Assembly: GCF_000633455.1 (NCBI RefSeq)
Contig: NZ_AYMG01000001.1
Span: forward strand, 310,001 to 374,000
Direction of reading: 5' to 3'
Source of the DNA: Pedobacter jeongneungensis
GTDB lineage: Bacteria; Bacteroidota; Bacteroidia; Sphingobacteriales; Sphingobacteriaceae
Length of the DNA stretch: 64,000 bases
The translations under genes and the position numbers were made by a program. The notes under the pieces were generated by a model. It was not told where the DNA came from, did not search any database, and was given only the letters and a program-made list of their open reading frames with translations. Below are positions 1 to 8,436 of the stretch, piece after piece. Each line of letters begins with the position of its first letter. The stretch's first letter is position 1.

Positions 1-91
1 TGAAAGGCAATTTTTCTATTGCCTGTTCAAAATGTCTTTTCCCGATATAGCAAAACGGACACATTACATCCGACCAGATTTCTACTTTCAT
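1..91 (-). CDS. DsbA-family oxidoreductase (FrnE-like), N-terminal fragment
   Basis: Only the first 30 codons are inside the window; the gene runs off the left edge. The ATG is at 91-89 and the start reads [20 protein letters not shown]. The CPFC motif directly after the first beta strand, in the context [13 protein letters not shown], is the signature of the cytoplasmic FrnE/2-hydroxychromene-2-carboxylate isomerase branch of the DsbA thioredoxin fold. No signal peptide precedes it, so a cytoplasmic thiol oxidoreductase or isomerase is expected. The substrate cannot be told from this fragment. A -7 promoter box ends only four bases before the ATG, so the transcript may be leaderless. Confidence 0.8.
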   Translation of the reverse strand, partial: MKVEIWSDVMCPFCYIGKRHFEQAIEKLPF

Positions 92-95
92 AACA

Positions 96-103
96 CAAAA
101 TTA
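96..103 (-). promoter_or_regulatory. -7 promoter box of the DsbA-like gene
   Basis: The minus strand reads TAATTTTG, an exact match to the Bacteroidota -7 consensus TAnnTTTG. It ends four bases before the ATG, which would put the transcription start at or next to the start codon. No TTG -33 box was found at the usual distance. Confidence 0.45.
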
Positions 104-133
104 AGTCGATTATAGTTGGCTATAGTAAGGCAA

Positions 134-168
134 AAGTAAAAAGCCACTATCGTTTGGGATAGTGGCTT
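134..168 (-). terminator. Rho-independent terminator after the M14 peptidase gene
   Basis: A perfect 11-bp stem (AAGCCACTATC at 141-151 with its complement at 158-168) encloses a 6-base loop. On the minus strand it is followed by a T-rich run (TTTTTACTTTT). It lies between the M14 peptidase gene and the downstream DsbA-like gene, so it separates the two. Confidence 0.75.
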
Positions 169-185
169 CTTATATTAACATAGAA

Positions 186-257
186 TTGTCATCCTGAGCC
201 TGTCGAAGGATAGAAATAATGAATTTTTAAGCGTTTCGACAAGCTCAACGTGACAAA
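186..257. repeat. Palindromic intergenic repeat, family A
   Basis: The outer arms are TGTCATCCTGAGCCTGTCGA and its near reverse complement TCGACAAGCTCAACGTGACA, around a 25-30 base AT-rich centre. Related copies lie at 6044-6122 and 21679-21739, with partial or diverged copies at 17253-17345, 22306-22400, 26145-26169 and about 28663-28692. All are intergenic, mostly at gene ends. Confidence 0.8.
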
Positions 258-278
258 TTTGAGTAATTATAGATCGGA

Positions 279-2975
279 TTACTTATACAATTGGTTAAAT
301 ATCAGTTTAAAAGTTCCATGTGTTTGCGCCCTGAAAGCAATTTCCGGACCGAATGCTAGCAGTTTTCCTTTGCCAACCTTTGCTTCAAAAGCCGTTACAC
401 CATCTTGAAGATAGGCTTGCCCCCAGGCCCAGCCGCTGCGCAGTGGCGTAGCTGTTTCGAACCACATTAAAGGTTTAATCTTTCCGGAAGCAATGGCATC
501 GCCAGTGAGTTTAAAAACAGGACTATTGTCAAAATATACATCGGCCTCCTTTTCCATGCCCCAATTGGTAGGCAAAGAGGTGTCTACGCCAACATTTAAT
601 ACACTTCCAGGAACGTAATATTTTTCAGCAGGCAATCTTTTTTCTTCTCCGTTTACAATTTCTACCATCGCATTACGTATCGGAAGGTTTAAGTGATAAG
701 CCAGATTGGTACTGCTGCCAATGGTTACAATGTTGCCACCAGCTTCTAAAAATTTCTTCAACTCAGGGATCGATTTATCAGCGGTAATTCTGCCCAGTCG
801 GCTTCTAAATTCCTGTGGGATTTCATCTGCCTTTGGCCCGAAAGATCTGTTTCCAGCACCTCCGCCCTGAACCGATGGAATTGCGCCTCCCACAAAAACA
901 ATTATGTCATATTTAGATTTTAAGTTTCCGGCATCAATATCCTGCGGATAAATCACCGTAGCATTATAATGATACTGTTCCATTAAAAACCGCACCCAAC
1001 CTGAAGCCATAGAACCTCCGTAGGTATCCCAAAGGGCAATTCTGGCTGTTGAAACCTTAATTTTATTTTTAGGGGCAGGTGCGGTTTTTACTTTAATATT
1101 TGCTTTTTCCAACACCGATTTTCCTGCTGAAGAAACATAAAAATCACCATTTTCGGTTGAGCGGTAAACCTCAATTTTGTTCTTTAAGAGATCATTAACT
1201 GCGGTATAAGAATCGTTTTGTGCAGCACTTAAAACATAGCCTGATCCATTTTGCAGTTTATTCTCTGGTTTTAAGAGTTCGCCAGAAGGATTTTTTTCAA
1301 ACGGACCTGAAAAGTCGTCCAGAATACGGTCGAATTTCACGTCCATCAAATAGGCTAATGTCCAACCTGCGGCATCATAAGGCGGAATTGGCGCACCTCC
1401 TTCGTATTTAAAATCGTTTGGATGATCCTGAGGCTCAAACATATCCAACACATGTGGACGGAAAGCCTGATCAGTTTTTACCACGTAACTTCCGGCAGGA
1501 TAATTTTTCCCTGCAACGGCAAATGAAGCGGTTGCTTTTTGTACCACAATTCCCGTTCTGATCAATGCATTTAAAAACTTAATGGCAGAGTTAAAATCGG
1601 GCTGATCTGCAGATAAAATATAACCCCGTGGATCACGGTTTGCAGAAGCTTTCATCACCGTATCAAAAGCTTTCATGCTGATCTGTCTCCTTGGTCCAAA
1701 ATCAGCATCTCCACCAGCAATGGGGGCACCTTTTTCGCCCTTTGCAGCATTATTAATGGCCTCAATTTTCTTTGGAGAGAAAGACCAGGTATCTTTTTTG
1801 CCTCTTTCGATCGAATTTCTGCCCATTTGATAAATGTTGTACAATAATTCGTCGCGGTAGCGCTGTGCATAACCTAAAACCGCATAGTTTAACGAAACTG
1901 AATATTCGATCGAGTTTTTAAAATACCATTTTCTAGGTGTAATCGGATTTGGCGAATCGCCACTCGGCAATAAACGCGAAGGAACCAACGGAATTTCAGA
2001 AGGGGTAGGATTTCCAATAATTTCCGTCAACAGCCCAACCATATTATGAAAATAGGTTGTGGTTCTTAATCCACCATTGTACCAGGTAGAATAAACCGAG
2101 CCGCCACGCTGCGTATAACCAGGCTTGTTTTCTACATTCATTCTGTTGTGCATGGCAGCACCTACAGCATCTAGGCTGGTTAATATTGTTGGGTCGAAAA
2201 CATAATTAAAAGGGTCGCGGTAGGGCGGACCAGCCACAACCGTTCCCGCCGGACCAGCCTGATGGTGGTTATACATAATCTGCGGGATCCACTCTACAAA
2301 AAGCTGACGGCCGATATTTTGTGTTTCTTTAAGGTTTAACATAAAGAAGTCGCGGTTATTATCATGTCCGGCATATTTCTCGTACAAAACTGGCAGTCCG
2401 GAGGTTGTTCTTTTTTTCTGATCCTTTTCTCTCATGTACCAATTGCTCACTAATTCTTGCCCATCAGGATTGGCATGTGTAAACAAGATGATTACATTAT
2501 CTAAAATGCGTAAGGTTTCAGCATCAGTTCTGGAAGCAAACTCATATACAGTTTCAATCAGTTGATGGGCGCCAACAACTTCATTTGCATGTAAACCTCC
2601 ATCAATCCAAACTACTGCTTTACCTTCCTGCGCCAATGCTTTGGCTTGTTCAGGCGTAATTTCAGCATGGGCCAGTTGTTGTGAAATTTCTTTATAGCGG
2701 TCCAGTTTTTTTAGGTTTTCAGGTGAAGAAACAATCAGCATATATTGACTTCTTCCTTCTTCGGTTTTCCCGATATCAACCAGTTTAACACGGTTAGAAG
2801 TTGCTGCAAGCTTTTTAAAGTACGCTTCTGTTTGGGTATAATTGGCCAATTGATAATCGTCGCCGATATCAAAACCGAAATGAGATTTTGGCGTTGGTAC
2901 CTCCTGCGCCAGCACTGCATAGCTGTTTACCATTAAAAAAGCAATGCAAAGCCCTTTAAAGTAGTTTTTTATCAT
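279..2975 (-). CDS. Secreted M14-family zinc carboxypeptidase
   Basis: The 898-residue protein starts with a signal peptide (hydrophobic core about residues 8-22, ending in VLAQ). An M14 peptidase domain covers roughly residues 40-360. It shows the zinc-binding HxxE in GGLHANEVVGAHQ, the HDNNRDFF motif that supplies the substrate-binding Asn-Arg, and NHHQAGPAG carrying the third zinc ligand region. The remaining 500 or so residues match the long C-terminal extension common in Bacteroidota M14 proteins, including a glutamine-amidotransferase-like stretch around ARIALWDTYGGSMASGW. It probably trims peptides in the periplasm or outside the cell. It is monocistronic, with a promoter box at 2999-3006 and a terminator at 134-168. 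The exact substrate is unknown. Confidence 0.88.
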   Translation of the reverse strand: MIKNYFKGLCIAFLMVNSYAVLAQEVPTPKSHFGFDIGDDYQLANYTQTEAYFKKLAATSNRVKLVDIGKTEEGRSQYMLIVSSPENLKKLDRYKEISQQLAHAEITPEQAKALAQEGKAVVWIDGGLHANEVVGAHQLIETVYEFASRTDAETLRILDNVIILFTHANPDGQELVSNWYMREKDQKKRTTSGLPVLYEKYAGHDNNRDFFMLNLKETQNIGRQLFVEWIPQIMYNHHQAGPAGTVVAGPPYRDPFNYVFDPTILTSLDAVGAAMHNRMNVENKPGYTQRGGSVYSTWYNGGLRTTTYFHNMVGLLTEIIGNPTPSEIPLVPSRLLPSGDSPNPITPRKWYFKNSIEYSVSLNYAVLGYAQRYRDELLYNIYQMGRNSIERGKKDTWSFSPKKIEAINNAAKGEKGAPIAGGDADFGPRRQISMKAFDTVMKASANRDPRGYILSADQPDFNSAIKFLNALIRTGIVVQKATASFAVAGKNYPAGSYVVKTDQAFRPHVLDMFEPQDHPNDFKYEGGAPIPPYDAAGWTLAYLMDVKFDRILDDFSGPFEKNPSGELLKPENKLQNGSGYVLSAAQNDSYTAVNDLLKNKIEVYRSTENGDFYVSSAGKSVLEKANIKVKTAPAPKNKIKVSTARIALWDTYGGSMASGWVRFLMEQYHYNATVIYPQDIDAGNLKSKYDIIVFVGGAIPSVQGGGAGNRSFGPKADEIPQEFRSRLGRITADKSIPELKKFLEAGGNIVTIGSSTNLAYHLNLPIRNAMVEIVNGEEKRLPAEKYYVPGSVLNVGVDTSLPTNWGMEKEADVYFDNSPVFKLTGDAIASGKIKPLMWFETATPLRSGWAWGQAYLQDGVTAFEAKVGKGKLLAFGPEIAFRAQTHGTFKLIFNQLYK

Positions 2976-2998
2976 AATAAGGAGTTTAGTTAGGTAAC

Positions 2999-3006
2999 CA
3001 AATATA
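2999..3006 (-). promoter_or_regulatory. -7 promoter box of the M14 peptidase gene
   Basis: The minus strand reads TATATTTG, an exact TAnnTTTG match, 23 bases before the ATG at 2975. A TTG lies 15 bases further upstream, slightly closer than usual. Confidence 0.5.
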
Positions 3007-3083
3007 ATAGAGAATCAGCACCAAAAACAGCTTGCTGTAAATTTGTTACAAGTGATTTAAGATGTTATGAGCTTAATATAATA

Positions 3084-3148
3084 AACCACAGATAAAAAGG
3101 ATGCACACAGATAAAAAATCCGTGTTTATCCGTGTGCATCTGTGGTTA
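3084..3148. repeat. Inverted repeat between M14 gene and metE leader
   Basis: The left arm begins AACCACAGATaaaaagg and continues ATGCACACAGATAAA. The right arm reads TTTATCCGTGTGCATCTGTGGTT. The arms pair except for a 7-base insertion. No gene is visible in 2976-3226 apart from this element and the M14 promoter. Confidence 0.65.
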
Positions 3149-3226
3149 AAGAAACTAAATACCATTGATTGGAAGCCGGCGAAATCAATGCTTACAAAAA
3201 TACCTTAATCTTTAAATCCTAATCCA

Positions 3227-3234
3227 TACATTTG
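3227..3234 (+). promoter_or_regulatory. -7 promoter box of the riboswitch-metE transcript
   Basis: TACATTTG matches TAnnTTTG exactly. The expected start, around 3240, is just upstream of the riboswitch fold, so the whole aptamer would be in the leader. No clear TTG was seen at -33. Confidence 0.5.
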
Positions 3235-3271
3235 CGTTGATGTAAGTTCTTAACTTTATTTTTCATCAACC

Positions 3272-3453
3272 GATACAGGTTCCCGGAATTACACCCGGGA
3301 TTAATAGGGAATCGTGTGCAAATCACGAGCTGTCGCGCAACTGTAAATTCTGTCTTTTACCAAAAAGACAACGGTCTTATCATTCATGCCACTGTGCCGT
3401 TTAGGTATGGGAAGGCGATAAGATCGGGAATAAGTCAGGAGACCTGCCTATAT
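3272..3453 (+). promoter_or_regulatory. Cobalamin (B12) riboswitch
   Basis: The leader carries the conserved landmarks of the cobalamin aptamer in order. They are the P2-P3 region with AATAGGGAATCGTGTG, then the AAATCACGAGCTGTCGCGCA core, then GCCACTG in the variable arm, GGTATGGGAAGGCG, and the closing AAGTCAGGAGACCTGCCT box at 3432-3450. It sits about 210 bases before metE, which is B12-independent, so B12 binding should switch metE off. Bases 3441-3447 (AGACCTG) of the closing box can pair with CAGGTCT at 3491-3497. That pairing could form part of the switching structure. Confidence 0.93.
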
Positions 3454-3659
3454 TGAATTGACAGTACTTTCGCGTTATAAAGTAATTGGTCAGGTCTGAT
3501 TGTACACAATAAAATTAAAATTTTATATGCTTGCTTTAAGCTTTTTGCTGATAAGCGGGCAGGCTGTGCCATAACCTTTCCTTTTTATTTTAAACAGAAA
3601 TTATTAAAAAATACGGTTTTGAGCTTTTAAACGATTTATTTACTTAATCTTTAAAAGAG

Positions 3660-5993
3660 ATGCTAACGCAAAATCTGGGCTACCCGCGAATAGGTAGTCA
3701 AAGGGAATTAAAGAAAATCTGCGAAAATTACTGGGCAGATAAAACGGGGTACAAAAATGTACTTCAGGTGGGCAAAAACATTCGCCACGAAAACTGGAAA
3801 CTTCAAAAAGAAGCAGGCATTGATGTGATTCCATCAAACGATTTTTCTTTTTACGACCATGTACTCGATCATTCCTTAACTTTCGGGGCAATCCCGAAAA
3901 GGTATAACGAGGTGATCCTGAAAAAAGGAAACGAAGAACTTGATCTTTATTTTGCCATGGCAAGAGGTTACCAAAAAGAAGGACTGGATGTGGTAGCGAT
4001 GGAAATGACCAAATGGTTCGATACCAATTACCACTACATTGTGCCAGAGTTTTACAAAGACCAGCCTTTTAAACTTTTCTCAACTAAAATCATCGATGAG
4101 TTTTACGAGGCCAAACAATTGGGGATTACCACCAAACCCGTTCTAATCGGCCCTGTTTCCTATCTTTTATTGGGCAAGGAAAAAGAAGCTGGTTTTGAAA
4201 AAATAGACCTGATCAAAAACCTTCTTCCGGTTTATATCGAGATTTTATCTCGTCTAGATGCTTTGGATGTAGAACATGTACAGTTTGATGAGCCATTTTT
4301 GACCTTGGATTTAACCGAAAAAGACAAAAAAGCTTACGAATATACTTATAAGGAAATTAGAAAAGCTTTCCCAGGGTTAAAGATCATTTTAGCGACTTAT
4401 TTCGATGGTTTAGGTAACAATCTTACCTTAACAACTTCATTGCCTGTAAATGTTTTACATATCGATCTGGTACGTGCAGAAGATCAGTTAAATGATGTTT
4501 TAGCTTCGTTAAAAGAAGAAACCATCCTTTCGTTAGGTCTGGTAGACGGACGGAATATCTGGAAAAATGATTTCGAAAAATCTGTTTCTATCCTTAATCA
4601 AGCCATTGAAAAACTTGGTCTCGATAAAGTATGGATTGCACCATCCTGCTCGTTAATCCACTCACCCGTTGATTTAGACAATGAAACCAACGAAAAAAAC
4701 TTATCAGCCGAAATTAAACAGTGGCTGGCCTATGCCAAGCAAAAAATTGCGGAGCTGGCTACTTTAAAAAAACTGATTACAAACGAAAACCCTGCATCTA
4801 CCCTACAAAAACTGGAGGAAAACAAAATTGCAATCGGTAACCGTAAAGTTTCTAAAATCATTCATAATCCGGCAGTAAAACAGCGTGTTTTGGCTTTAAA
4901 AGAGCAGGATGCCGAACGTTTGAGTCCATTTTCGAGCAGAAAAATCAAACAACAGGAGCTTAATCTACCCATTTATGCTACCACCACCATCGGATCTTTC
5001 CCACAAACAGCAGAAGTGAGAAGCTGGAGGGCCAAGCTTAAAAACGGAACTTTTACTGTTGAAGAATACGATAATCTGATTGCCCAGGAAACCGAGAAAG
5101 CGGTAAAATGGCAGGAAGAGATCGATCTGGATGTACTCGTACATGGGGAATTTGAACGTAACGATATGGTTGAATACTTTGGTGAACAACTGGATGGTTT
5201 CGCTTTCTCTAAAAATGGATGGGTACAAAGCTATGGCTCGCGCTGTGTAAAACCGCCAATCATTTTTGGTGATGTTTCGCGACCTGAACCTATGACGGTG
5301 AAGTGGACAGCTTACGCGCAATCGCTCACCTCAAAATATATGAAAGGTATGTTAACCGGTCCGGTTACTATTTTACAATGGTCGTTTGTACGTAACGATC
5401 AGCCACGATCAGAAACCTGTACACAGATCGCTTTGGCCATCCGTGATGAAGTTTGTGACCTGGAGAATGCCGGGATAAAAATCATTCAGATTGATGAGCC
5501 AGCCATTAGAGAGGGCTTACCTTTACGTAAAGCAGACTGGCAAGACTACCTGAACTGGGCTGTTAAAGCTTTTAAAATTTCGTCCAGCGGCGTAAAAGAT
5601 GATACACAGATCCATACGCACATGTGCTACTCGGAATTTAACGATATCATCCAGAATATTGCCGATATGGACGCGGATGTGATCACAATTGAAACTTCAC
5701 GTTCGCAAATGGAGTTATTGGATGCCTTTGCCGACTTTAAATATCCAAACGAAATTGGTCCGGGTGTGTATGACATCCACTCTCCAAGGGTTCCGAGGCG
5801 GGAAGAAATGATTCAATTATTGAAAAAAGCAAAATCCGTTATTCCTTCAGATCAACTTTGGGTAAACCCTGATTGTGGCTTAAAAACCCGGGGATGGGAC
5901 GAAACCAAAAAAGCGTTAATCGAAATGGTTGAAGCAGCAAAAGAGATGCGCAAAACTGAAGAAGTACCATCGGCAGATCTTCAGGCAAATTAA
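3660..5993 (+). CDS. metE: Cobalamin-independent methionine synthase
   Basis: This 777-residue enzyme (5-methyltetrahydropteroyltri-L-glutamate-homocysteine methyltransferase) moves a methyl group from methyl-folate to homocysteine in the last step of methionine synthesis. The N-terminal half starts MLTQNLGYPRIGSQRELKK, as in other MetE proteins. The C-terminal catalytic barrel keeps all four zinc ligands: His654 and Cys656 in HTHMC, Glu678 in ETSRS, and Cys739 in NPDCGLKTR. These sit a constant 13 residues after the E. coli numbers 641, 643, 665 and 726. The length is near the family norm of about 755. The gene is alone behind a cobalamin riboswitch, so it is expected to be expressed when B12 is scarce. 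That implies a B12-dependent MetH elsewhere in the genome. Confidence 0.97.
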   Translation: MLTQNLGYPRIGSQRELKKICENYWADKTGYKNVLQVGKNIRHENWKLQKEAGIDVIPSNDFSFYDHVLDHSLTFGAIPKRYNEVILKKGNEELDLYFAMARGYQKEGLDVVAMEMTKWFDTNYHYIVPEFYKDQPFKLFSTKIIDEFYEAKQLGITTKPVLIGPVSYLLLGKEKEAGFEKIDLIKNLLPVYIEILSRLDALDVEHVQFDEPFLTLDLTEKDKKAYEYTYKEIRKAFPGLKIILATYFDGLGNNLTLTTSLPVNVLHIDLVRAEDQLNDVLASLKEETILSLGLVDGRNIWKNDFEKSVSILNQAIEKLGLDKVWIAPSCSLIHSPVDLDNETNEKNLSAEIKQWLAYAKQKIAELATLKKLITNENPASTLQKLEENKIAIGNRKVSKIIHNPAVKQRVLALKEQDAERLSPFSSRKIKQQELNLPIYATTTIGSFPQTAEVRSWRAKLKNGTFTVEEYDNLIAQETEKAVKWQEEIDLDVLVHGEFERNDMVEYFGEQLDGFAFSKNGWVQSYGSRCVKPPIIFGDVSRPEPMTVKWTAYAQSLTSKYMKGMLTGPVTILQWSFVRNDQPRSETCTQIALAIRDEVCDLENAGIKIIQIDEPAIREGLPLRKADWQDYLNWAVKAFKISSSGVKDDTQIHTHMCYSEFNDIIQNIADMDADVITIETSRSQMELLDAFADFKYPNEIGPGVYDIHSPRVPRREEMIQLLKKAKSVIPSDQLWVNPDCGLKTRGWDETKKALIEMVEAAKEMRKTEEVPSADLQAN

Positions 5994-6043
5994 TTTAATT
6001 TTTGCCTCAGATGTACTAATGCTATGATATTAAAATTCACTCG

Positions 6044-6122
6044 TTGTCAGTCTGAGCTTGTCGAAGACCCTCGTTATGAAATAATTGAAATAGATTATCC
6101 TTCGACAGGCTCAGGATGACAT
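6044..6122. repeat. Palindromic intergenic repeat, family A
   Basis: The arms TGTCAGTCTGAGCTTGTCGA and TTCGACAGGCTCAGGATGACA flank an AT-rich centre. It lies just after metE and belongs to the same family as 186-257. Confidence 0.8.
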
Positions 6123-6149
6123 CTTTTAGTTTATTATTTTTATGCCCCC

Positions 6150-6191
6150 AGCTTTGACAACTTTCTGATCAGAAAGTTGTCAAAGCTTTTT
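6150..6191 (+). terminator. Perfect 38-bp palindrome followed by T-run
   Basis: AGCTTTGACAACTTTCTGA and its exact complement meet at a TGATCA centre (6150-6187), followed by TTTT. On the plus strand this resembles a terminator for metE. On the minus strand there is no T-run. The right arm also contains a TTG (6177-6179) that stands 20 bases before TATATTTA at 6200-6207. It could therefore instead, or also, be an operator for the thioesterase promoter. Confidence 0.55.
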
Positions 6192-6212
6192 ACTCATCAT
6201 ATATTTACCCCC

Positions 6213-6599
6213 ATGACCTTAGAAGAAAGAATAGAAAATTCAAAAACCAGTATTTTTAAAGCCGTTTTCCCAAATACAACCAATCATTACGATACCCTTT
6301 TTGGTGGTACAGCCATGCATTTAATGGACGAGGTTGCCTTTATTACGGCAACGCGTTTTAGCAGGCAGATTATGGTAACGGTAAGCAGTGATCGGATCGA
6401 TTTTAAAAAACCAATCCCAGCAGGCACCATTGTGGAGCTTATTGGCAAAGTAAATCATGTAGGAAATACCAGTTTAAAGGTTAACGTAGAAATTTATATT
6501 GAGCAAATGTATGCCGAAGGAAGAGAACTGGCCGTACACGGCGATTTTACTTTTGTAGCCATTGATGAAAACAAAAAGCCGGTACAGGTTATCAAATAA
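6213..6599 (+). CDS. Hotdog-fold acyl-CoA thioesterase (YciA/BACH type)
   Basis: The 128-residue protein is a single hotdog domain. It carries the family pattern NHYDTLFGGTAMHLMDEVAFI, in which the Asn and the loop Asp/Gly shape the active site of YciA-like thioesterases, followed by VTVSSDRIDFKKPI. These enzymes hydrolyse acyl-CoA in the cytoplasm. ATG 6213 was preferred over an in-frame TTG at 6177, because the TTG lies inside the palindrome at 6150-6187. TATATTTA (one mismatch from TAnnTTTG) ends only five bases before the ATG, so translation may start on a very short leader. The physiological acyl-CoA is unknown. Confidence 0.88.
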   Translation: MTLEERIENSKTSIFKAVFPNTTNHYDTLFGGTAMHLMDEVAFITATRFSRQIMVTVSSDRIDFKKPIPAGTIVELIGKVNHVGNTSLKVNVEIYIEQMYAEGRELAVHGDFTFVAIDENKKPVQVIK

Positions 6600-6660
6600 T
6601 GTTATAAATTTTAGCTAAAATGGTATAAAAATCATCAGGTTTAAATCTTTAAATTTGATC

Positions 6661-7335
6661 ATGGAGCATCAACATTCTGAAGAAGATTTAAAAAATATTG
6701 CAAAACAATTAAGCTGCCCGGAAGGCGAACATGGCATTAAAACAGGAGAGATGATGCATGCCAGTAATCTTGGAATGACCAGCTCAGCCATTGATGCATT
6801 AAATCTTCAAAACCACGATATTGTTTTAGAAATCGGTCATGGTAACGGTGGGCACATTGCCCAACTATTATCAAAAGCAGAAAATCTAAAGTATTATGGA
6901 GCCGATATTTCAGAAACGATTATTGCGGAAGCAGAAAAAATCAATCAGGATTTAGTTGATAAAGGTATTGTTCATTTCAAACTAACAGATGGCAGTAACC
7001 TACCTTTTGAAGATAATCAGTTTAATAAAATTTTTACAGTCAATACCATCTATTTCTGGTCCAATCCTAGCGAATACCTCAAAGAAATTAAGCGGGTTTT
7101 AAAACCAAATGGTGTTTTAGCTATATGCTTTGCCGATAAAACCTTTATGCAAAACCTTCCTTTTACTCCTTATGGCTTTACGCTTTATGAAGTAGAAAAA
7201 GTACAAAGATTATTAGAAAGTGGAGGCTTCAAAATTAAAAATACCCTTAAAAAAACAGAGCAGGTGAAAAGCAAAACGGGCGAGCAGGTAGAAAGAGAAT
7301 ATTATGTTGTCACCTCTGCTAGTGCTTCACAATAA
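6661..7335 (+). CDS. Class I SAM-dependent methyltransferase
   Basis: The 224-residue cytoplasmic protein has a methyltransferase-11 domain. Motif I is VLEIGHGNGGHIAQLL, the acidic residue after the second strand is in YYGADIS, motif II/III is FNKIFTVNTIYFW, and the helix-strand after it is EIKRVLKPNGVLAI. The substrate is not evident; relatives include ubiquinone/menaquinone-type and small-molecule methylases. The ATG at 6661 was chosen because an in-frame TTG at 6655 lies inside a consensus -7 box (TAAATTTG at 6650-6657). That box ends three bases before the ATG, so the mRNA may be leaderless. Confidence 0.85.
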   Translation: MEHQHSEEDLKNIAKQLSCPEGEHGIKTGEMMHASNLGMTSSAIDALNLQNHDIVLEIGHGNGGHIAQLLSKAENLKYYGADISETIIAEAEKINQDLVDKGIVHFKLTDGSNLPFEDNQFNKIFTVNTIYFWSNPSEYLKEIKRVLKPNGVLAICFADKTFMQNLPFTPYGFTLYEVEKVQRLLESGGFKIKNTLKKTEQVKSKTGEQVEREYYVVTSASASQ

Positions 7336-7376
7336 ATCGCGAACATTTCTTGTACCTCCGAGTTTTTGTGGTTAAT

Positions 7377-8186
7377 CTAATATAAAATCAGATACAAATA
7401 GGCATAAACCACTGGTGCAGCTAATAATAATCCATCGAAACGATCCAATAAACCACCGTGCCCCGGCAATAAACCACCGCTATCTTTAGTATCAAGGCTG
7501 CGTTTAAGCATCGATTCTACCAGATCGCCCAGTGTACCGAAACTTGCAATTAATACTGCCATGCCGGCCCAAACCCAAGCTGGACTTTCAGTAAATATGA
7601 ACGATAAACCAAAAGCAACTAAAACACTCGTAAACATTCCTCCGAAAAAGCCTTCCCAGCTTTTTTTTGGAGAGTGACGTTCAAATAATTTGCTTTTACC
7701 ATACTTTACACCAAAAAGATAAGCACCAGTATCATTTGCCCAAAGCATCAGCAAAAATGCCAGCGGAAAATGAAAGTTATATTCATTCCAGTTTTTTAAA
7801 AACCCCAAAGCATGAAAAAAACAAAATGGAATGGTTACGTAAACAAAGCCTACAAAGGTGTAAGAGATGTTGGCAAAAGGAATTTTATTTTTCTTATACA
7901 GTTCGGTAATAAAAACTGAAAAAATCAAAGGAATACATAACAACAAATACTTAATATCATATTTAAGGTAATGTAAGCCTGCAGCCATTAAAAAGATTAA
8001 AGATCCGGCAACCAAACCAATATTTCGGTGTGGCCTGATCCCGGAATTTTTAATCAGTTTATAAAACTCAAATAAAGATAAAACGCTTAAAACAAGATAA
8101 AATATGGAAAATGTATAACTCCCTAAAAAGATAGAGCCAAGCATTACAATGGTAAAAAAGAAAGCGGTTATTGCCCTGGTTTTCAT
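7377..8186 (-). CDS. cdsA: Phosphatidate cytidylyltransferase (CDP-diacylglycerol synthase)
   Basis: The enzyme makes CDP-diacylglycerol from phosphatidic acid and CTP, the branch point for phospholipid synthesis in the inner membrane. The 269-residue protein has about seven to eight membrane helices. It ends with the full CDS signature: GDLVESMLKRSLDTKDSGG followed by LLPGHGGLLDRFDG. HSPKKSWEGFFGG lies before it, as in characterised CdsA proteins. It is the last gene of a minus-strand group with the DUF2007 protein and the CPBP protease, starting 43 bases after the DUF2007 gene. It ends convergently with the methyltransferase gene, 41 bases away. Confidence 0.95.
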   Translation of the reverse strand: MKTRAITAFFFTIVMLGSIFLGSYTFSIFYLVLSVLSLFEFYKLIKNSGIRPHRNIGLVAGSLIFLMAAGLHYLKYDIKYLLLCIPLIFSVFITELYKKNKIPFANISYTFVGFVYVTIPFCFFHALGFLKNWNEYNFHFPLAFLLMLWANDTGAYLFGVKYGKSKLFERHSPKKSWEGFFGGMFTSVLVAFGLSFIFTESPAWVWAGMAVLIASFGTLGDLVESMLKRSLDTKDSGGLLPGHGGLLDRFDGLLLAAPVVYAYLYLILY

Positions 8187-8229
8187 TTAAGATAAGAGGT
8201 AAAGGGTGTAAGGTTTAAGGTCATTATCA

Positions 8230-8436
8230 CTATTCAATTTCGTTTTCAACGATATATTCTATGGCCTTATCGAAATCGATCTTATTCACCAAAACATTTA
8301 TTTCGCCAATATTATATGCCGATAGCTGTTTATTCATCGTCACCGCTGGTATGCCGGCCTCTGTTAATCCCTGTTTTAATACCTCGGCCGCAAAGGCATC
8401 GCTGGTGGTATATACTTTAACCCAATTTTCGCTCAC
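8230..8436 (-). CDS. DUF2007-family small protein
   Basis: The 68-residue soluble protein (MSENWVKVYTTSDAFAAEVL...) has the DUF2007 pattern: a beta strand, a helix containing AEVLKQGLTEAGI, and a C-terminal INVLVNKIDFDKAIEYI segment. The fold resembles a small ACT/GlnB-like domain and is annotated as putative signal transduction, without a proven role. Its start overlaps the end of the upstream CPBP protease gene by 20 bases, which implies translational coupling. cdsA follows. Confidence 0.85.
   Translation of the reverse strand: MSENWVKVYTTSDAFAAEVLKQGLTEAGIPAVTMNKQLSAYNIGEINVLVNKIDFDKAIEYIVENEIE

Noticed and set aside
4965..5321. Minus-strand frame of 118 codons inside metE
   Set aside because: metE is intact and well conserved here; the frame is antisense shadow.
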